Assembly (NCBI RefSeq): GCF_000347635.1 | Contig: NC_020514.1 | Location: 3,720,001-3,784,000, forward strand | Length of the DNA: 64,000 nucleotides | DNA from: Paraglaciecola psychrophila 170 | Lineage (GTDB): Bacteria; Pseudomonadota; Gammaproteobacteria; Enterobacterales; Alteromonadaceae | Direction of reading: 5' to 3' | Shown: positions 1-9,625 of the stretch, in pieces | How the letters are laid out: every line of letters begins with the position of its first letter | How positions within the stretch are numbered: the first letter of the stretch is position 1 | Notes under the pieces: model-generated | What the model saw: the letters and a program-made list of their open reading frames with translations, nothing else | Told to the model about the DNA's origin: nothing | Databases searched by the model: none | Position numbers and translations under genes: made by a program

Positions 1-1
1 C

Positions 2-73
2 GAAGGGATTCATTTTAAAAATGGCATGGGTGCCAGTGTACCGCAAGGCACATGCTTTAAATATCAATATTAA
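2..73 (+). CDS. C-terminal tail of an unidentified protein (partial)
   Basis: An open frame enters from the left edge and reads 23 codons (ending GTCFKYQY) to a TAA stop. Nothing upstream is visible, so the product cannot be named. The frame could be chance, because a run of this length is not significant by itself; its position converging on the minus-strand gene at 122-544 fits the end of a real plus-strand gene. Confidence 0.3.
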   Translation, partial: EGIHFKNGMGASVPQGTCFKYQY

Positions 74-121
74 CAGGCCTCATAATTAGCAGGACACACA
101 GGTTAAATTAACAGGAGGTGA

Positions 122-544
122 CTAAAATTCGCAGGTCAGTTTAGGGCTATAAAATTGCGTAATCTTTTTATATTGCTCTGGGTTATGCCATTCTTTACGA
201 ACGTTACAGATATAAGGGTAGTAGGTGTTTACAAATCCTTGTGCATCGGTATCGAAAAATTGCCCCGACACTTTTTCTTCACATAAATCCAATTCACGGC
301 ACAAAATTATTTGTTCATAAAAAGTAAAAATTTGCTCCAATTCACCATTTAACTTATCTTCATTAATCTGCTTTAATATTTCTCTTTCGTATCGTGCTGA
401 TAAGTCTTCGGCTCTTAAAGCGGGATCTTGTAACGTTTCATTAAGTTGTTCAGAGCGTTTGGCCATAGATTCGGTGATTTTTAATCTAGCCTCTACATGC
501 ATTTTATTATAAAGATACCGATCTGCAAAAGCCATCGAACACAC
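122..544 (-). CDS. Conserved-looking hypothetical protein, about 140 aa
   Basis: I do not recognise this gene. The frame gives 140 residues from a GTG at 544, or 137 from the ATG at 535; an in-frame stop lies just upstream (about 568), so it cannot be much longer. The first ~80 residues are charged and probably helical (MAKRSEQLNETLQDP region). The C-terminal half carries aromatic and cysteine residues (TYYPYICNVRKEWHNPEQY). No signal peptide or membrane span is visible in this frame. Proteins of this shape often have an N-terminal membrane helix, so N-terminal loss is possible. It points away from pgpA across a 337-bp gap and does not appear to be in an operon with it. Confidence 0.55.
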   Translation of the reverse strand: MCSMAFADRYLYNKMHVEARLKITESMAKRSEQLNETLQDPALRAEDLSARYEREILKQINEDKLNGELEQIFTFYEQIILCRELDLCEEKVSGQFFDTDAQGFVNTYYPYICNVRKEWHNPEQYKKITQFYSPKLTCEF

Positions 545-881
545 AACACCCCGCAGATTTATATTCTAAGTATTCATAAATAACAAACGAATCACCTATC
601 AGCACTGACAACACCGCCACCGAAGTTTCAGCTACCTGCAGATGTATTTATTGACCAGTCGTTTAATACAAACAGGGAGGATAACTAGATGAGGATATTA
701 AGTTGTAATAAAAAATAATAAGAACCTGACCATCTGCGTTTTATCCTAGTAACCATTGAGCTAATACATGGAAAATTAATAATACAGGTAACAGGTTTAA
801 TATCAGTGACATAATAATGATTCATTATTAAAAAAAGTCTAAGATTTACTGCAACTCTGTGATTTGAAGGTAGCCCTGAAG
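545..881. other. Intergenic stretch, no supported gene
   Basis: The AT-rich gap between the hypothetical gene and the end of pgpA holds only a 68-codon minus-strand frame that overlaps the pgpA stop and has no ribosome binding site or recognisable motif. I see no convincing terminator or RNA gene. Confidence 0.5.
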
Positions 882-1370
882 CTAAAACCACCCCATAACT
901 AAACCAAATTGTATGCCCGCAAGAGCAAATAAACCCGCCAATACATCATCAATCATGATGCCAAAGCCGCCGTGAACATGTTTATCTAAGTAGCTAATAG
1001 GCCAAGGTTTTAATATATCAAAAAATCGGAATAGCATAAAACCAACCAGCACTGTTTGCCAGCTCAGGGGTACTGCAAGCATAGTGATTAACATGCCTGC
1101 GACTTCATCCCAAACGATAGAGGAGTCGTCATGCACACCCATGTCTTCTGCGGTTTTTCCACAGATCCAGATGCCAAACACACACACTAGTATTGTGACA
1201 ATCAAATAAACGGAAAAACTAGAGAAATGAGATAACAGCACAACTAAGGGCAAAGCAGCTAACGTACCGAATGTACCTGGCATTTTTGCAGCTAAACCGC
1301 TACCAAATCCAAACGCCAAAAAGTGAACAGGATTAAGTAAGCTCACTCGGCTGCGTATTTGTTTATCCAT
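882..1370 (-). CDS. pgpA: Phosphatidylglycerophosphatase A
   Basis: This inner-membrane enzyme dephosphorylates phosphatidylglycerol phosphate to phosphatidylglycerol. The 162-residue product is the usual family length. It shows the PgpA signatures: GFGSGLAAKMPGTFGT near residues 21-36, the acidic VWDEVAGM stretch around 87-93, and FRFFDILKPWPI around 114-125, with a late DD pair near 141. Hydrophobic segments alternate with these loops. It is the last gene of the rib-nusB-thiL-pgpA run, 27 bp after thiL, which is the common gammaproteobacterial order. Confidence 0.95.
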   Translation of the reverse strand: MDKQIRSRVSLLNPVHFLAFGFGSGLAAKMPGTFGTLAALPLVVLLSHFSSFSVYLIVTILVCVFGIWICGKTAEDMGVHDDSSIVWDEVAGMLITMLAVPLSWQTVLVGFMLFRFFDILKPWPISYLDKHVHGGFGIMIDDVLAGLFALAGIQFGLVMGWF

Positions 1371-1397
1371 TGCAGTGCCTCTCTTTGGTTGAGGTAA

Positions 1398-2360
1398 CTA
1401 GAAGTGTTCGTAACCTTTGGCGCTATATTCATAAGGTTTGTCAGCTTGACGTAACTGTAACTTACCTGCAGAGCCGTTTAGTTGACCAATATAGGTCGCA
1501 TGCACATTAGCATTGGCTAAGGTTGTCTCTAAATGGCCTTTTTGTTCTTCACTCACCGTGAATAATAACTCGTAATCATCCCCAGCACTTAAGGCATAAC
1601 TGATCGCTTGAGAATAAGTCACAGATTCTTTTAGGGCTGGAGACAATGGCAATTTATCAACATGTATTGTGGCACCACACTGAGACGCATTTAGAATGTG
1701 TTTAATATCAGCGATCAAACCATCGGATATATCGATACAAGCACTGGCAATACGCCTAAGGCTGTTACCAACCAATAACCTTGGGGTGGGATAATTCAAG
1801 CGATTCAGCAAAAACGCTTGATTAAGCGGATTGCTCACTACACACTTTTTTTGCGCTATATGCAAACCTAATCCTGCATCACCCAATGTACCAGTGACAT
1901 AAAGCGAATCACCTGGTTTAGCCTTACTTCTTGTCAGAGCTTGGTCAAAGGGCACAAATCCTTGCGCCGTGATGGTTATAGCTAGAGGTCCCTTAACAGT
2001 ATCACCGCCAATCAATTGCACCGAGTAATATTTAGAGTGTTGTTGCAAACCATTTGAAAAAGCTTCAAGCCAAGTTTCATCAACCTCAGGCATACTCAAA
2101 GATAAACTAATCCAAGCGGGTTCTGCACCCATGGCGGCCAAATCGCTTAAATTTACGGCCATGGCTTTTTGCGCTATCGCGTGGGCAGGCGTGTCTGGTA
2201 AGAAATGCACGCCACTAATCAAGGTATCGGTGGTAGTGACTAAGGCTTGACCTTGAGGGATATGAGTGACAGCACCATCATCACCAATGCCAATTATCAC
2301 GTCTTTACGCTGAATACTTTTTGCTTTGAAAAAGTCTTCAATCACATTAAATTCTTTCAC
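1398..2360 (-). CDS. thiL: Thiamine-monophosphate kinase
   Basis: ThiL phosphorylates thiamine monophosphate to thiamine diphosphate with ATP. The 320-residue protein is full length. It begins with the family's EFNVIEDFF motif, followed by GIGDDGAV (residues 24-31, Mg/ATP-binding aspartates), TTTDTLISGVHF, the LIGGDTVKGP loop near 116 and the C-terminal DISDGLIADI motif near 214. It starts with ATG and lies 58 bp downstream of nusB in the same direction, so it is probably co-transcribed with it. Confidence 0.96.
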   Translation of the reverse strand: MKEFNVIEDFFKAKSIQRKDVIIGIGDDGAVTHIPQGQALVTTTDTLISGVHFLPDTPAHAIAQKAMAVNLSDLAAMGAEPAWISLSLSMPEVDETWLEAFSNGLQQHSKYYSVQLIGGDTVKGPLAITITAQGFVPFDQALTRSKAKPGDSLYVTGTLGDAGLGLHIAQKKCVVSNPLNQAFLLNRLNYPTPRLLVGNSLRRIASACIDISDGLIADIKHILNASQCGATIHVDKLPLSPALKESVTYSQAISYALSAGDDYELLFTVSEEQKGHLETTLANANVHATYIGQLNGSAGKLQLRQADKPYEYSAKGYEHF

Positions 2361-2418
2361 AGTTACTACTTTTATTTAAATCAGTGAGAGAAAGTTGTCC
2401 GCAACCTATTTGCTAGGG

Positions 2419-2841
2419 TTAGGACAACTCATCTTTACGCAGGGTCTTTATCGCTTTGTCCAACACACCATTAATAAATTTATGGCTTTCTTCTGCACCA
2501 AAAGATTTAGCTAACTCGATGGCTTCATTGATAACAACTTTATAAGGGACATCAATTCTAGCAACAAGCTCGTAAGTAGCAATTCTAAGAATCGCTTTTT
2601 CTACGGGATCTAGCTCCTCAGGCAGGCGCCCAAGGTAAGGTTTCATTTTTTTGTCTATTTCTGCACAGTCTTTTACAACGGCTCGCAATAATTCCAAAAA
2701 ATACTCAGTATCCACTTTTTTCATATCGTTACTGGTGACGATACTAAGCTCTATTTGTTCGACAGGATTTTTGCTCATTTGCCAAGAATAAACCGCTTGT
2801 ACTGCAAATTCTCTGGCTAGACGGCGGGCTTTAGGTTTCAA
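2419..2841 (-). CDS. nusB: Transcription antitermination factor NusB
   Basis: NusB binds boxA RNA with NusE (S10) in rRNA antitermination. The 140-residue product has the standard NusB pattern: [18 protein letters not shown] at the N-terminus, [16 protein letters not shown] in the middle and [27 protein letters not shown] at the end. The start appears to be TTG at 2841, because this is where homology begins and it directly abuts the TAG stop of ribH. A GAGG in the ribH tail sits about 8 bases upstream as a Shine-Dalgarno, which implies tight translational coupling to ribH. Confidence 0.95.
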   Translation of the reverse strand: MKPKARRLAREFAVQAVYSWQMSKNPVEQIELSIVTSNDMKKVDTEYFLELLRAVVKDCAEIDKKMKPYLGRLPEELDPVEKAILRIATYELVARIDVPYKVVINEAIELAKSFGAEESHKFINGVLDKAIKTLRKDELS

Positions 2842-3318
2842 CTATTTAGCCTCTTCAATATTAGCTAATACATTAACCATTTCTAGTGCACTAATAGCAG
2901 CTTCTGCGCCTTTGTTACCAGCTTTAGTGCCAGAACGTTCGATAGCTTGTTCAATACTATCAGTAGTGATTACGCCAAAAGAAACAGGAATACCATGATC
3001 GTAAGAGACTTGCGCTAAACCTTTATTACATTCGCCAGCGACAAACTCAAAGTGAGGTGTTCCACCACGTATAACTGCACCAAGGGCAATAATGGCATCA
3101 TATTTGTTTTGTTCGGCAAGTTTTTTCGCTGCGATGGGTAGTTCGTAAGCACCTGGCACACGCACTAAAGTAATATCTTGTTCGTTTACTTCACCATGTC
3201 GTTCAAGGGCATCTAGAGCACCATCGACAAGGCTTTCAACAACAAAACCGTTGAAACGTGAAACCACTAGAGCAAACTTTTTGCCTGTTGCGCGAATGTT
3301 CCCTCAAATAATATTCAT
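2842..3318 (-). pseudogene. ribH: 6,7-dimethyl-8-ribityllumazine synthase with in-frame TGA at codon 5
   Basis: The enzyme condenses 5-amino-6-ribitylaminouracil with dihydroxybutanone phosphate to form lumazine. From the GTG at 3267 a 141-residue frame shows [34 protein letters not shown] (catalytic His) and the usual C-terminus. The family's N-terminus is encoded further upstream: ATG at 3318, preceded by AAAGG, reads [25 protein letters not shown]. The TGA at 3304-3306 stands where a Glu codon is expected. It could be a nonsense mutation, or a T gained and an A lost nearby. Initiation at the internal GTG would drop the first beta strand, so activity is doubtful if the sequence is right. 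Confidence 0.85.
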
Positions 3319-3320
3319 TT

Positions 3321-4489
3321 TTAACCTTTCTGGGAAATCCGGGGCGCCTTTAGCACATCGTAAATGGGAATTTGTGGAATTTTAATTTTTAAATTTTCGA
3401 TGTATCCACCACTTCTAATCCATAGCCTGACAAGGCATGGTTTTTTTGGGTTGGCTCATCAAACGCATTTTTTAAACACATAAGCTGGCTAATATTTGAC
3501 TACCTACACCGACCGGTCTAGATGAGCCAGTCCATGGGGCATTAGCGGTTTTCTCGCCATTATCTTCTGCTTCAAATTGTTTGACCTGGGTCAGTAAATC
3601 TTCATCTTTACCTAGCAGCACTAAAACACCACCATTATCAGCAATATATTTAATGGCTTGTGGCAACCCCATACTTCGTGAAATAGCCCGTTGAGAACCT
3701 AATAAATCACTAAAACTATTCAGCAAATGCACTCTCACCAAAGTAGGCACATCACTATTAATCTCACCTTTGCACATAGCAAAGTGTACTTGGTTATCAA
3801 TCACATCTTTATAAGTAACTAAATCAAATTCACCGTACTCTGTGGGAAGTTTACACTTAGCAACCTGCTGAATAGTGGTTTCATTCAAATTTCTATATTC
3901 GATTAAATCAGCGATAGTACCAATTTTCATGTCATGTTTGGCTGCGAAGACTTCCAACTCTGGACGCCTGGCCATACTGCCGTCTTCGTTGAGTATTTCA
4001 ACTATTACAGAAGCAGGCTCACAACCTGCGAGACGAGCCAAGTCTATACCTGCTTCAGTATGTCCTGCACGGTTTAGCACCCCCCCCTCTTTACCAATTA
4101 ATGGGAAAATATGTCCCGGTTGCACAATGTTGCTAGGGTTTGCATCTTTTGCTACTGCCGCCAATACAGTTTTGGCCCGGTCTGACGCTGAAATTCCTGT
4201 CGTAACACACTTCTGCCGCTTCAATAGAGACAGTGAAGTTGGTTGAAAATTGAGCGCTATTGTCATCTACCATCAAGGGTAAGTTGAGCGCTTGGCAGCG
4301 CTCAGCAGTCATGGGTAAACACACCAAACCCCGAGCATGAGTCACCATGAAATTAATAGCTTCGGGTGTAACATATTCGGCAGCCATAATAAGGTCGCCT
4401 TCGTTTTCCCTATCTTCATCATCCATTAAGATAACCATTTTACCTTGACGGATATCTTCAATTATCTCTTCACTGCTATTTAATGGCAT
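3321..4489 (-). pseudogene. ribBA: RibBA-type dihydroxybutanone-phosphate synthase, interrupted by four lesions
   Basis: RibB makes 3,4-dihydroxy-2-butanone 4-phosphate from ribulose 5-phosphate. The N-terminal domain has [17 protein letters not shown] and HARGLVCLP, and continues in another frame with [14 protein letters not shown]. The C-terminal RibA-like half lacks the CX10CXC zinc cysteines of true GTP cyclohydrolase II, as in many gammaproteobacterial RibBX proteins. Lesions: one extra base near 4205-4211 (AAEGVTTG expected), an in-frame TAA at 3472-3474, a missing base near 3440 and a missing G near 3406. Correcting them gives 389 aa ending at TAA 3321-3323, three bases from the ribH ATG. 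The good fit of the corrected protein shows the lesions are recent or technical. Confidence 0.88.
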
Positions 4490-4565
4490 AGTTTATTGTC
4501 TTCTTTTTAATTTTATTGAGGGCATCGTTTTTACCCTTGGGACAAGCACCTTTCGGTGACCTTAT

Positions 4566-5234
4566 TTACTTCAAATAGCCGTTTTCTGCTAAAAACGCCA
4601 TACTGATATCTTTTTTACCATCTTGACTTGAGGGCTCTGCCGCTTTGTCACCTAACATTAACCTTTCAATGTAACGGGCGATTACATCCACTTCTAAATT
4701 AACCTTAGTACCTAATTTATATAGTCCGATAATAGTTTCTTTCAAGCTATGAGGAATTAATGTCAGTAAAAATTTAGCACCATTTACTTGATTCACAGTT
4801 AGGCTCACACCATCCAACGTGCTCGAGCCTTTTCAGCCAAATATTTTGCTAGTTGAACGGGTGCTTTAATCCAAATCTCCACATAACGGCCAACAGGTGC
4901 AATAGATAATATCTCACCTACACCGTCCACATGGCCACTCACATAATGCCCACAAACAACTGTTAGCTTGCAATGCTTTCTCAAGGTTAACCTTACTACC
5001 TGCCTGATAGCTGGCAAAACCAGTACGTTTAATGGTCTTATGTGATATGTCAGCGCTAAATCCACTTTTCGACATAGCGACTACCGTTAAACAAACTCCA
5101 TTATTAGCAATACTATCACCTAAAGAGACATAACTCATATCCAACTTGTCGGTTTTAATTGACAACCTTATGTCCGTGCCAGAGGGTGTCAAGGCTTCAA
5201 TAGTATCCACATCCTCTATAATTCCGGTAAACAT
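4566..5234 (-). pseudogene. ribE: Riboflavin synthase alpha subunit, two frameshifts
   Basis: The enzyme dismutates two lumazines into riboflavin. The protein is read in three pieces. MFTGIIEDVDTIEAL through GDSIANNGVCLTVV and LEKALQANS comes from ATG 5234. GHYVSGHVDGVGEI to LAKYLAEK follows in a second frame. LDGVSLTVNQV to the C-terminus is in a third frame, ending at 4566. Two bases are missing near 4950-4960 (SRLGGH expected) and one G is missing near 4828 (EKGSSTLDGVS expected). The correction restores 223 residues with both barrel repeats. It lies 38 bp after ribD and 76 bp before ribBA. Confidence 0.88.
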
Positions 5235-5272
5235 AATCTCTCAATAAATTTGTTCAACGTTACATTAATGTT

Positions 5273-6409
5273 TTAATTATTAATCAGCGCAGTCATTTTA
5301 ATATCACTACCCACTTGCCTAATATCGGTCCAAGTAAGCTCAATTACCTCATCCATTACTTCAATCGGTATGCTGTCAAACAGATTTTGACCAGCACCTC
5401 CTATAAGTTTGGGCGCTTGATATAAAATCAATTCATCAATCAGTTTATTTTGTAACAACGCACCGGCGAGTTTGCCTCCCGCTTCAACCCAAATGTTATT
5501 TAGTTGCATCTCACCTAACTTGGTCATCACTTTATTTAAGTCTAACTTATTGCCAATAAAAGGCGCTTGCCATTGACTCACATGCTGTTCAAATAAGTGT
5601 TCGCTTGGCTGTCCATTAACAAGTAAAACATTGCCAGCAAGATTGTTTTCAAATGATCGCAAACAATTTAAAGAGGCAGGTAACTGATTGCGTCCGTCCA
5701 ACAAAACCCGCAAAGGTTGTCGCAAGTCTTTTTGTGCTAACACATCATCATTTAAATTAAGCTCAGAATAACGCACATTCAACATCGGGTTATCTGCTAT
5801 TACTGTACCAGAACCCGATAAAATAGCGCAGCTACGCGCTCGATGTCTTTGTACATCTTGCCTTGCCTGTGGACCGGTAATCCACTGACTTATGCCATTT
5901 TTTAAAGCCGTTTTACCATCTAAACTAGCGGCTAACTTAACGGTGACCCAGGGTAGACCTGTTCGCATACGTTTAATAAAACCACGGTTAAGTTGTTCCG
6001 CACTTGCTTGCAATAAACCATGTTCGGTTTTTATACCTGCTTCTTGTAGCTTAATTAAACCCTTTCCAGACACCACAGGATTAGGATCAACCATAGCCGC
6101 CACGACCCTAGTTACACCGGCCTCTATTAAGGCATCAGCACAAGGTGGAGTCTTACCATAATGACTACAAGGCTCTAGAGTGACGTAAGCAGTAGCACCC
6201 TTGGAAAACTCACCAGCTTGTTGCAAAGCGTGCACTTCAGCATGAGGCGCTCCTGCTTTTTTATGCCAGCCTTCGCCTAAAATGACACCTTGCCTGTCGC
6301 TGATAACACATCCCACATTAGGATTAGGAGAAGTGGTATATTCACCGCATTTAGCTAATTGAATAGCGCGGGCCATCATTTGATGATCTATTTTAGAAAA
6401 TTCAGTCAC
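5273..6409 (-). CDS. ribD: Bifunctional diaminohydroxyphosphoribosylaminopyrimidine deaminase / reductase
   Basis: RibD catalyses the second and third steps of riboflavin synthesis. The 378-residue protein has an N-terminal zinc-dependent deaminase (PNPNVGCVI, HAEVHAL near 75, PCSHYGKTPPC near 102) and a C-terminal NADPH reductase domain (VTVKLAASLDGKTALKNG, then AGGKLAGALL and GGAGQNLFDS). The GTG at 6409 gives the full family N-terminus; an ATG at codon 11 is the alternative. It is intact, in contrast to the three rib genes downstream. It follows nrdR closely, and nrdR-ribD is a common gammaproteobacterial pair. Confidence 0.95.
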   Translation of the reverse strand: MTEFSKIDHQMMARAIQLAKCGEYTTSPNPNVGCVISDRQGVILGEGWHKKAGAPHAEVHALQQAGEFSKGATAYVTLEPCSHYGKTPPCADALIEAGVTRVVAAMVDPNPVVSGKGLIKLQEAGIKTEHGLLQASAEQLNRGFIKRMRTGLPWVTVKLAASLDGKTALKNGISQWITGPQARQDVQRHRARSCAILSGSGTVIADNPMLNVRYSELNLNDDVLAQKDLRQPLRVLLDGRNQLPASLNCLRSFENNLAGNVLLVNGQPSEHLFEQHVSQWQAPFIGNKLDLNKVMTKLGEMQLNNIWVEAGGKLAGALLQNKLIDELILYQAPKLIGGAGQNLFDSIPIEVMDEVIELTWTDIRQVGSDIKMTALINN

Positions 6410-6475
6410 AAGTTACCAATAAATAAAAGAAAAACAGTATAGAAAAACAATTAAAAACAATCACCAGTGCAGACT

Positions 6476-6925
6476 TTAATCGCCTAGCCGCGCAATCTCT
6501 TCACCAAATTCGCGGATATCTTCAAACGAACGATATACGGACGCAAAACGCACATAAGCAATCTTATCTAGTTCTTTCAATGCATCCATAATCAAATTGC
6601 CCAGAAATTCACTACTGACTTCGCGCTCACCAGTAGCACGTAACGAAGATTTCAGACGACTGATACACTGCTCGACTTGTTCTGTACTAACAGGGCGCTT
6701 TTCTAGGGCACGCTGCAAGCCGGCCCGCAATTTATCTTCGTTAAAAGGTTCACGAGAACCGTCGCGTTTGACTATCCGAGGCATCACTAATTCTGCCACT
6801 TCAAAAGTCGTAAAACGTTCTTTACATACCGTACACTCTCTTCTACGTCTCACTTGGCTGCCATCAGCTACCAGACGGGAATCGATGACTTTAGTTTCTT
6901 GTACAGAACAAAATGGGCAAAACAT
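6476..6925 (-). CDS. nrdR: Transcriptional repressor NrdR
   Basis: NrdR represses ribonucleotide reductase genes in response to ATP/dATP. From ATG 6925 the protein is 149 residues. It has a zinc ribbon (CPFC at 3-6 and CTVC about 31-34, with KVIDSRLV and VRRRREC between) and an ATP-cone domain ([28 protein letters not shown]). The upstream TTG at 6937 is less likely, because GGAG sits at proper distance from 6925 and homologues begin at this Met. It lies between glyA and ribD. Confidence 0.95.
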   Translation of the reverse strand: MFCPFCSVQETKVIDSRLVADGSQVRRRRECTVCKERFTTFEVAELVMPRIVKRDGSREPFNEDKLRAGLQRALEKRPVSTEQVEQCISRLKSSLRATGEREVSSEFLGNLIMDALKELDKIAYVRFASVYRSFEDIREFGEEIARLGD

Positions 6926-7008
6926 AAATGACTCCAAATTTGAGTAGTGAATTTGCTTAAATTAACAAAATTCCACTGCTAGTCATACTATAAGCAATAA
7001 AAAGCAAT

Positions 7009-7032
7009 AAAAAAGCCGACTTTCGCCGGCTT
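7009..7032 (-). terminator. Intrinsic terminator after glyA
   Basis: Read on the minus strand, AAGCCGGCGAAAGTCGGCTT forms a GC-rich hairpin followed by a run of six T. It lies 24 bp beyond the glyA stop and before nrdR, so it separates the two transcripts. Confidence 0.8.
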
Positions 7033-7055
7033 CCGTGTGTCAATATAGATATTAC

Positions 7056-8312
7056 TTAGGCGTAAACAGGGAATTGCTCACACAACGCAACCACTTCACC
7101 TTTGACACGTTTAATGACAGATTCATCATTAATATTATCCAATACATCACAAATCCAGTTTGCCACCTGTTTTGCTTGTTCTTCTTTAAAACCACGACGA
7201 GTAATGGCGGGTGAACCAAGACGTAATCCACTGGTGACGAAAGGTGAACGAGGATCGTTTGGCACTGAGTTTTTATTAACAGTGATGTTGGCGTTGCCAA
7301 GGGCAGCATCCGCATCTTTACCTGAGTACTCTTTACCAATTAAATCCAATAAGAATAAATGGTTTTCTGTACCACCAGAAACCACCTTGTGCCCACGCTC
7401 TTGTATCACCGCAGCCATAGCTTTGGCATTAAGTACCACTTGCTGTTGATAAACTTTAAACTCAGGCTCTAAGGCTTCTTTAAAAGCCACCGCTTTTGCA
7501 GCAATCACATGGCACAAAGGACCGCCTTGGTTGCCAGGAAATACAGAACTATTCAGTTTTTTATAAATTGCTTCGTCACCACAAGCCGATAAAATCAAAC
7601 CGCCGCGAGGCCCTGCTAGAGTTTTATGGGTAGTCGTGGTCACAACATGGGCATGAGGAAGCGGACTAGGATAGACACCAGCAGCAACCAAGCCTGCAAC
7701 GTGAGCCATATCTACTAACAAATACGCATCGACTTTATCCGCTATTTCGCGAAATTTCTGCCAATCAACAATGCCTGAATAGGCTGAGAAACCTGCAATT
7801 ATCATTTTAGGTTTATGCTCAATGGCTAAGGCTTCAACTTGTGCCATATCGATTTCGCCGGTTTCAGGATGTAATCCGTATTGAACAGCGTTATATGTTT
7901 TACCCGAGAAATTCACATGTGAACCGTGAGTTAAATGACCACCGTGGGCTAAACTCATACCTAATACTGTATCGCCTGCATTGATTAAAGCCATAAACAC
8001 AGCAGTGTTGGCTTGTGAACCAGCATGTGGTTGCACGTTGGCGTAATCACAACCAAATAATTGTTTAGCCCGTTCTATGGCTAAATCTTCAGCAATATCT
8101 ACATATTCACAACCGCCGTAATAACGCTTGTGTGGGTAGCCTTCCGCGTATTTATTGGTTAACTGAGAACCTTGAGCTTCTAATACACGTGGGCTGCAAT
8201 AGTTTTCAGAAGCGATCAGCTCGATGTGTTGCTCCTGACGTTGGTTTTCATTTTGAATTGCTTGAAACAATTCTGGGTCAAAATCAGCAATATTCATGTC
8301 ACGTGTTAGCAT
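7056..8312 (-). CDS. glyA: Serine hydroxymethyltransferase
   Basis: GlyA converts serine and tetrahydrofolate to glycine and methylene-tetrahydrofolate using pyridoxal phosphate. The 418-residue product shows [39 protein letters not shown] and the PLP-lysine motif [19 protein letters not shown] 8312 is preferred over the GTG one codon upstream, because GAGG lies about 7 bases before it and homologues start [12 protein letters not shown]. It has its own terminator and is probably a single-gene unit. Confidence 0.97.
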   Translation of the reverse strand: MLTRDMNIADFDPELFQAIQNENQRQEQHIELIASENYCSPRVLEAQGSQLTNKYAEGYPHKRYYGGCEYVDIAEDLAIERAKQLFGCDYANVQPHAGSQANTAVFMALINAGDTVLGMSLAHGGHLTHGSHVNFSGKTYNAVQYGLHPETGEIDMAQVEALAIEHKPKMIIAGFSAYSGIVDWQKFREIADKVDAYLLVDMAHVAGLVAAGVYPSPLPHAHVVTTTTHKTLAGPRGGLILSACGDEAIYKKLNSSVFPGNQGGPLCHVIAAKAVAFKEALEPEFKVYQQQVVLNAKAMAAVIQERGHKVVSGGTENHLFLLDLIGKEYSGKDADAALGNANITVNKNSVPNDPRSPFVTSGLRLGSPAITRRGFKEEQAKQVANWICDVLDNINDESVIKRVKGEVVALCEQFPVYA

Positions 8313-8469
8313 CACTTTTCCTCAAGATTAGCGGTAATTAAAATTAGGATAAACACCCCCTAAATAAGCAGCGCATAGTTTAGTTATTTTAAATAATTTG
8401 TATAGTGGCATTGTGGTATGAGAAACAACCAAAAGTTGTAACGCTTTATGCACAAGGATTTCTCATTTG

Positions 8470-9465
8470 CTATAGTGCTTCTATCGTTCCCGGAAAGTTC
8501 ACACCAATTTGCTTGCGGATATTATCCATTACATTTAGCACCCCGATGCTGTCGCGATGTGACATCACATCACTGCACTGCATATTTTGTTCGATGCACT
8601 TCATGCTTTCTTCTATTTGATATTCAAAGCCGTTAATCGGATGAGGTATATCAATACTTTGTATTAATCTGTCATCACGGTAAATAGCAGCGCTATCAGT
8701 ATCCCAAAAACATGCGGGTAAATTGACGTACCCTTCGGTGCCCACTATTCTCATGGTATTGCTTGTTTGAGATAACATGGAACATGTAAATTGCGCATAA
8801 CGACCCGAAGCATAATACATGTTGGCAAATACGTGACCGTCAACATTTAGATCAGTTAATTGCCCCATAGCCTGCACTTTATCTGGATGTTCCTGAAGAA
8901 GAAACTGACTGACAGTAATACTATAAATGCCTAAATCAAGCAGAGAGCCACCAGCAAGTTCCGCTTTAAGTAAGCGACTGTTTTCTTGCTTTTGAAATGC
9001 AAAACCAATCTCTGACTGAATATATTGAATATCACCGATTATACCTTCATTTAACAACTGCCTAAGTTGTGATAAACAAGGCATGAATCGGCTCCATAAA
9101 GCCTCTTGTAGCAGTAAGTTTTTGCTTTGCGCTAAGTCAGCTAATAATTGCATTTGCTTGGCGTTCACTGTGCAAGGTTTCTCTACCAGAACATGCTTAC
9201 CCGCTTCTAAACACATTTTGGCTTGTTGGTAGTGAAAGTTATGTGGAGTAGCAATGTAAATAATATCGATCTCAGGGTCAGCTAACATTTGCACGTAATC
9301 TGCGTATATCTTTTCAATTTGATAAGTATTAGCAAAATTGATTGCTCGCTCTTCTGAACGACTGGCGACAGCCAAAATTTTACCTTTTTTTGACGACGCG
9401 ATTGCTTTTGCAAATGTATTTGCAATATTTCCAGGACCAATAACGCCCCAATTAAAGCTTTGCAT
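8470..9465 (-). CDS. Gfo/Idh/MocA-family NAD(P)-dependent oxidoreductase
   Basis: The 331-residue protein has an N-terminal Rossmann fold (GVIGPGNIANTFAKAI, residues 8-23), the family motif HVLVEKPCTVNAKQM near 92-106 and a C-terminal substrate domain with GGSLLDLGIYSI. It resembles the dihydrodiol-dehydrogenase / glucose-fructose-oxidoreductase branch; the substrate, probably a sugar derivative, cannot be told from sequence. It is divergent from ettA across a 160-bp gap and has no sugar-transport neighbours. Confidence 0.88.
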   Translation of the reverse strand: MQSFNWGVIGPGNIANTFAKAIASSKKGKILAVASRSEERAINFANTYQIEKIYADYVQMLADPEIDIIYIATPHNFHYQQAKMCLEAGKHVLVEKPCTVNAKQMQLLADLAQSKNLLLQEALWSRFMPCLSQLRQLLNEGIIGDIQYIQSEIGFAFQKQENSRLLKAELAGGSLLDLGIYSITVSQFLLQEHPDKVQAMGQLTDLNVDGHVFANMYYASGRYAQFTCSMLSQTSNTMRIVGTEGYVNLPACFWDTDSAAIYRDDRLIQSIDIPHPINGFEYQIEESMKCIEQNMQCSDVMSHRDSIGVLNVMDNIRKQIGVNFPGTIEAL

Positions 9466-9625
9466 GTTTTACCTTGTTAACAACTTTATAGAATAAAATA
9501 CTACGATAACTGATGATAAATCACATCCATTATTCATAAAAAGCCACACTAAAAAATCACAATACCTTTTACCCTGCCCTTGCACTGAATTACACTACCC
9601 ACAAATTAACTCTATAAAGACAGTT

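Noticed and set aside
685..891. 68-codon minus-strand frame beyond pgpA
   Set aside because: It overlaps the pgpA end, has no ribosome binding site, and its composition is not protein-like.
4490..4565. FMN riboswitch between ribE and ribBA
   Set aside because: The gap is only 76 bp and does not show the multi-helix RFN consensus.
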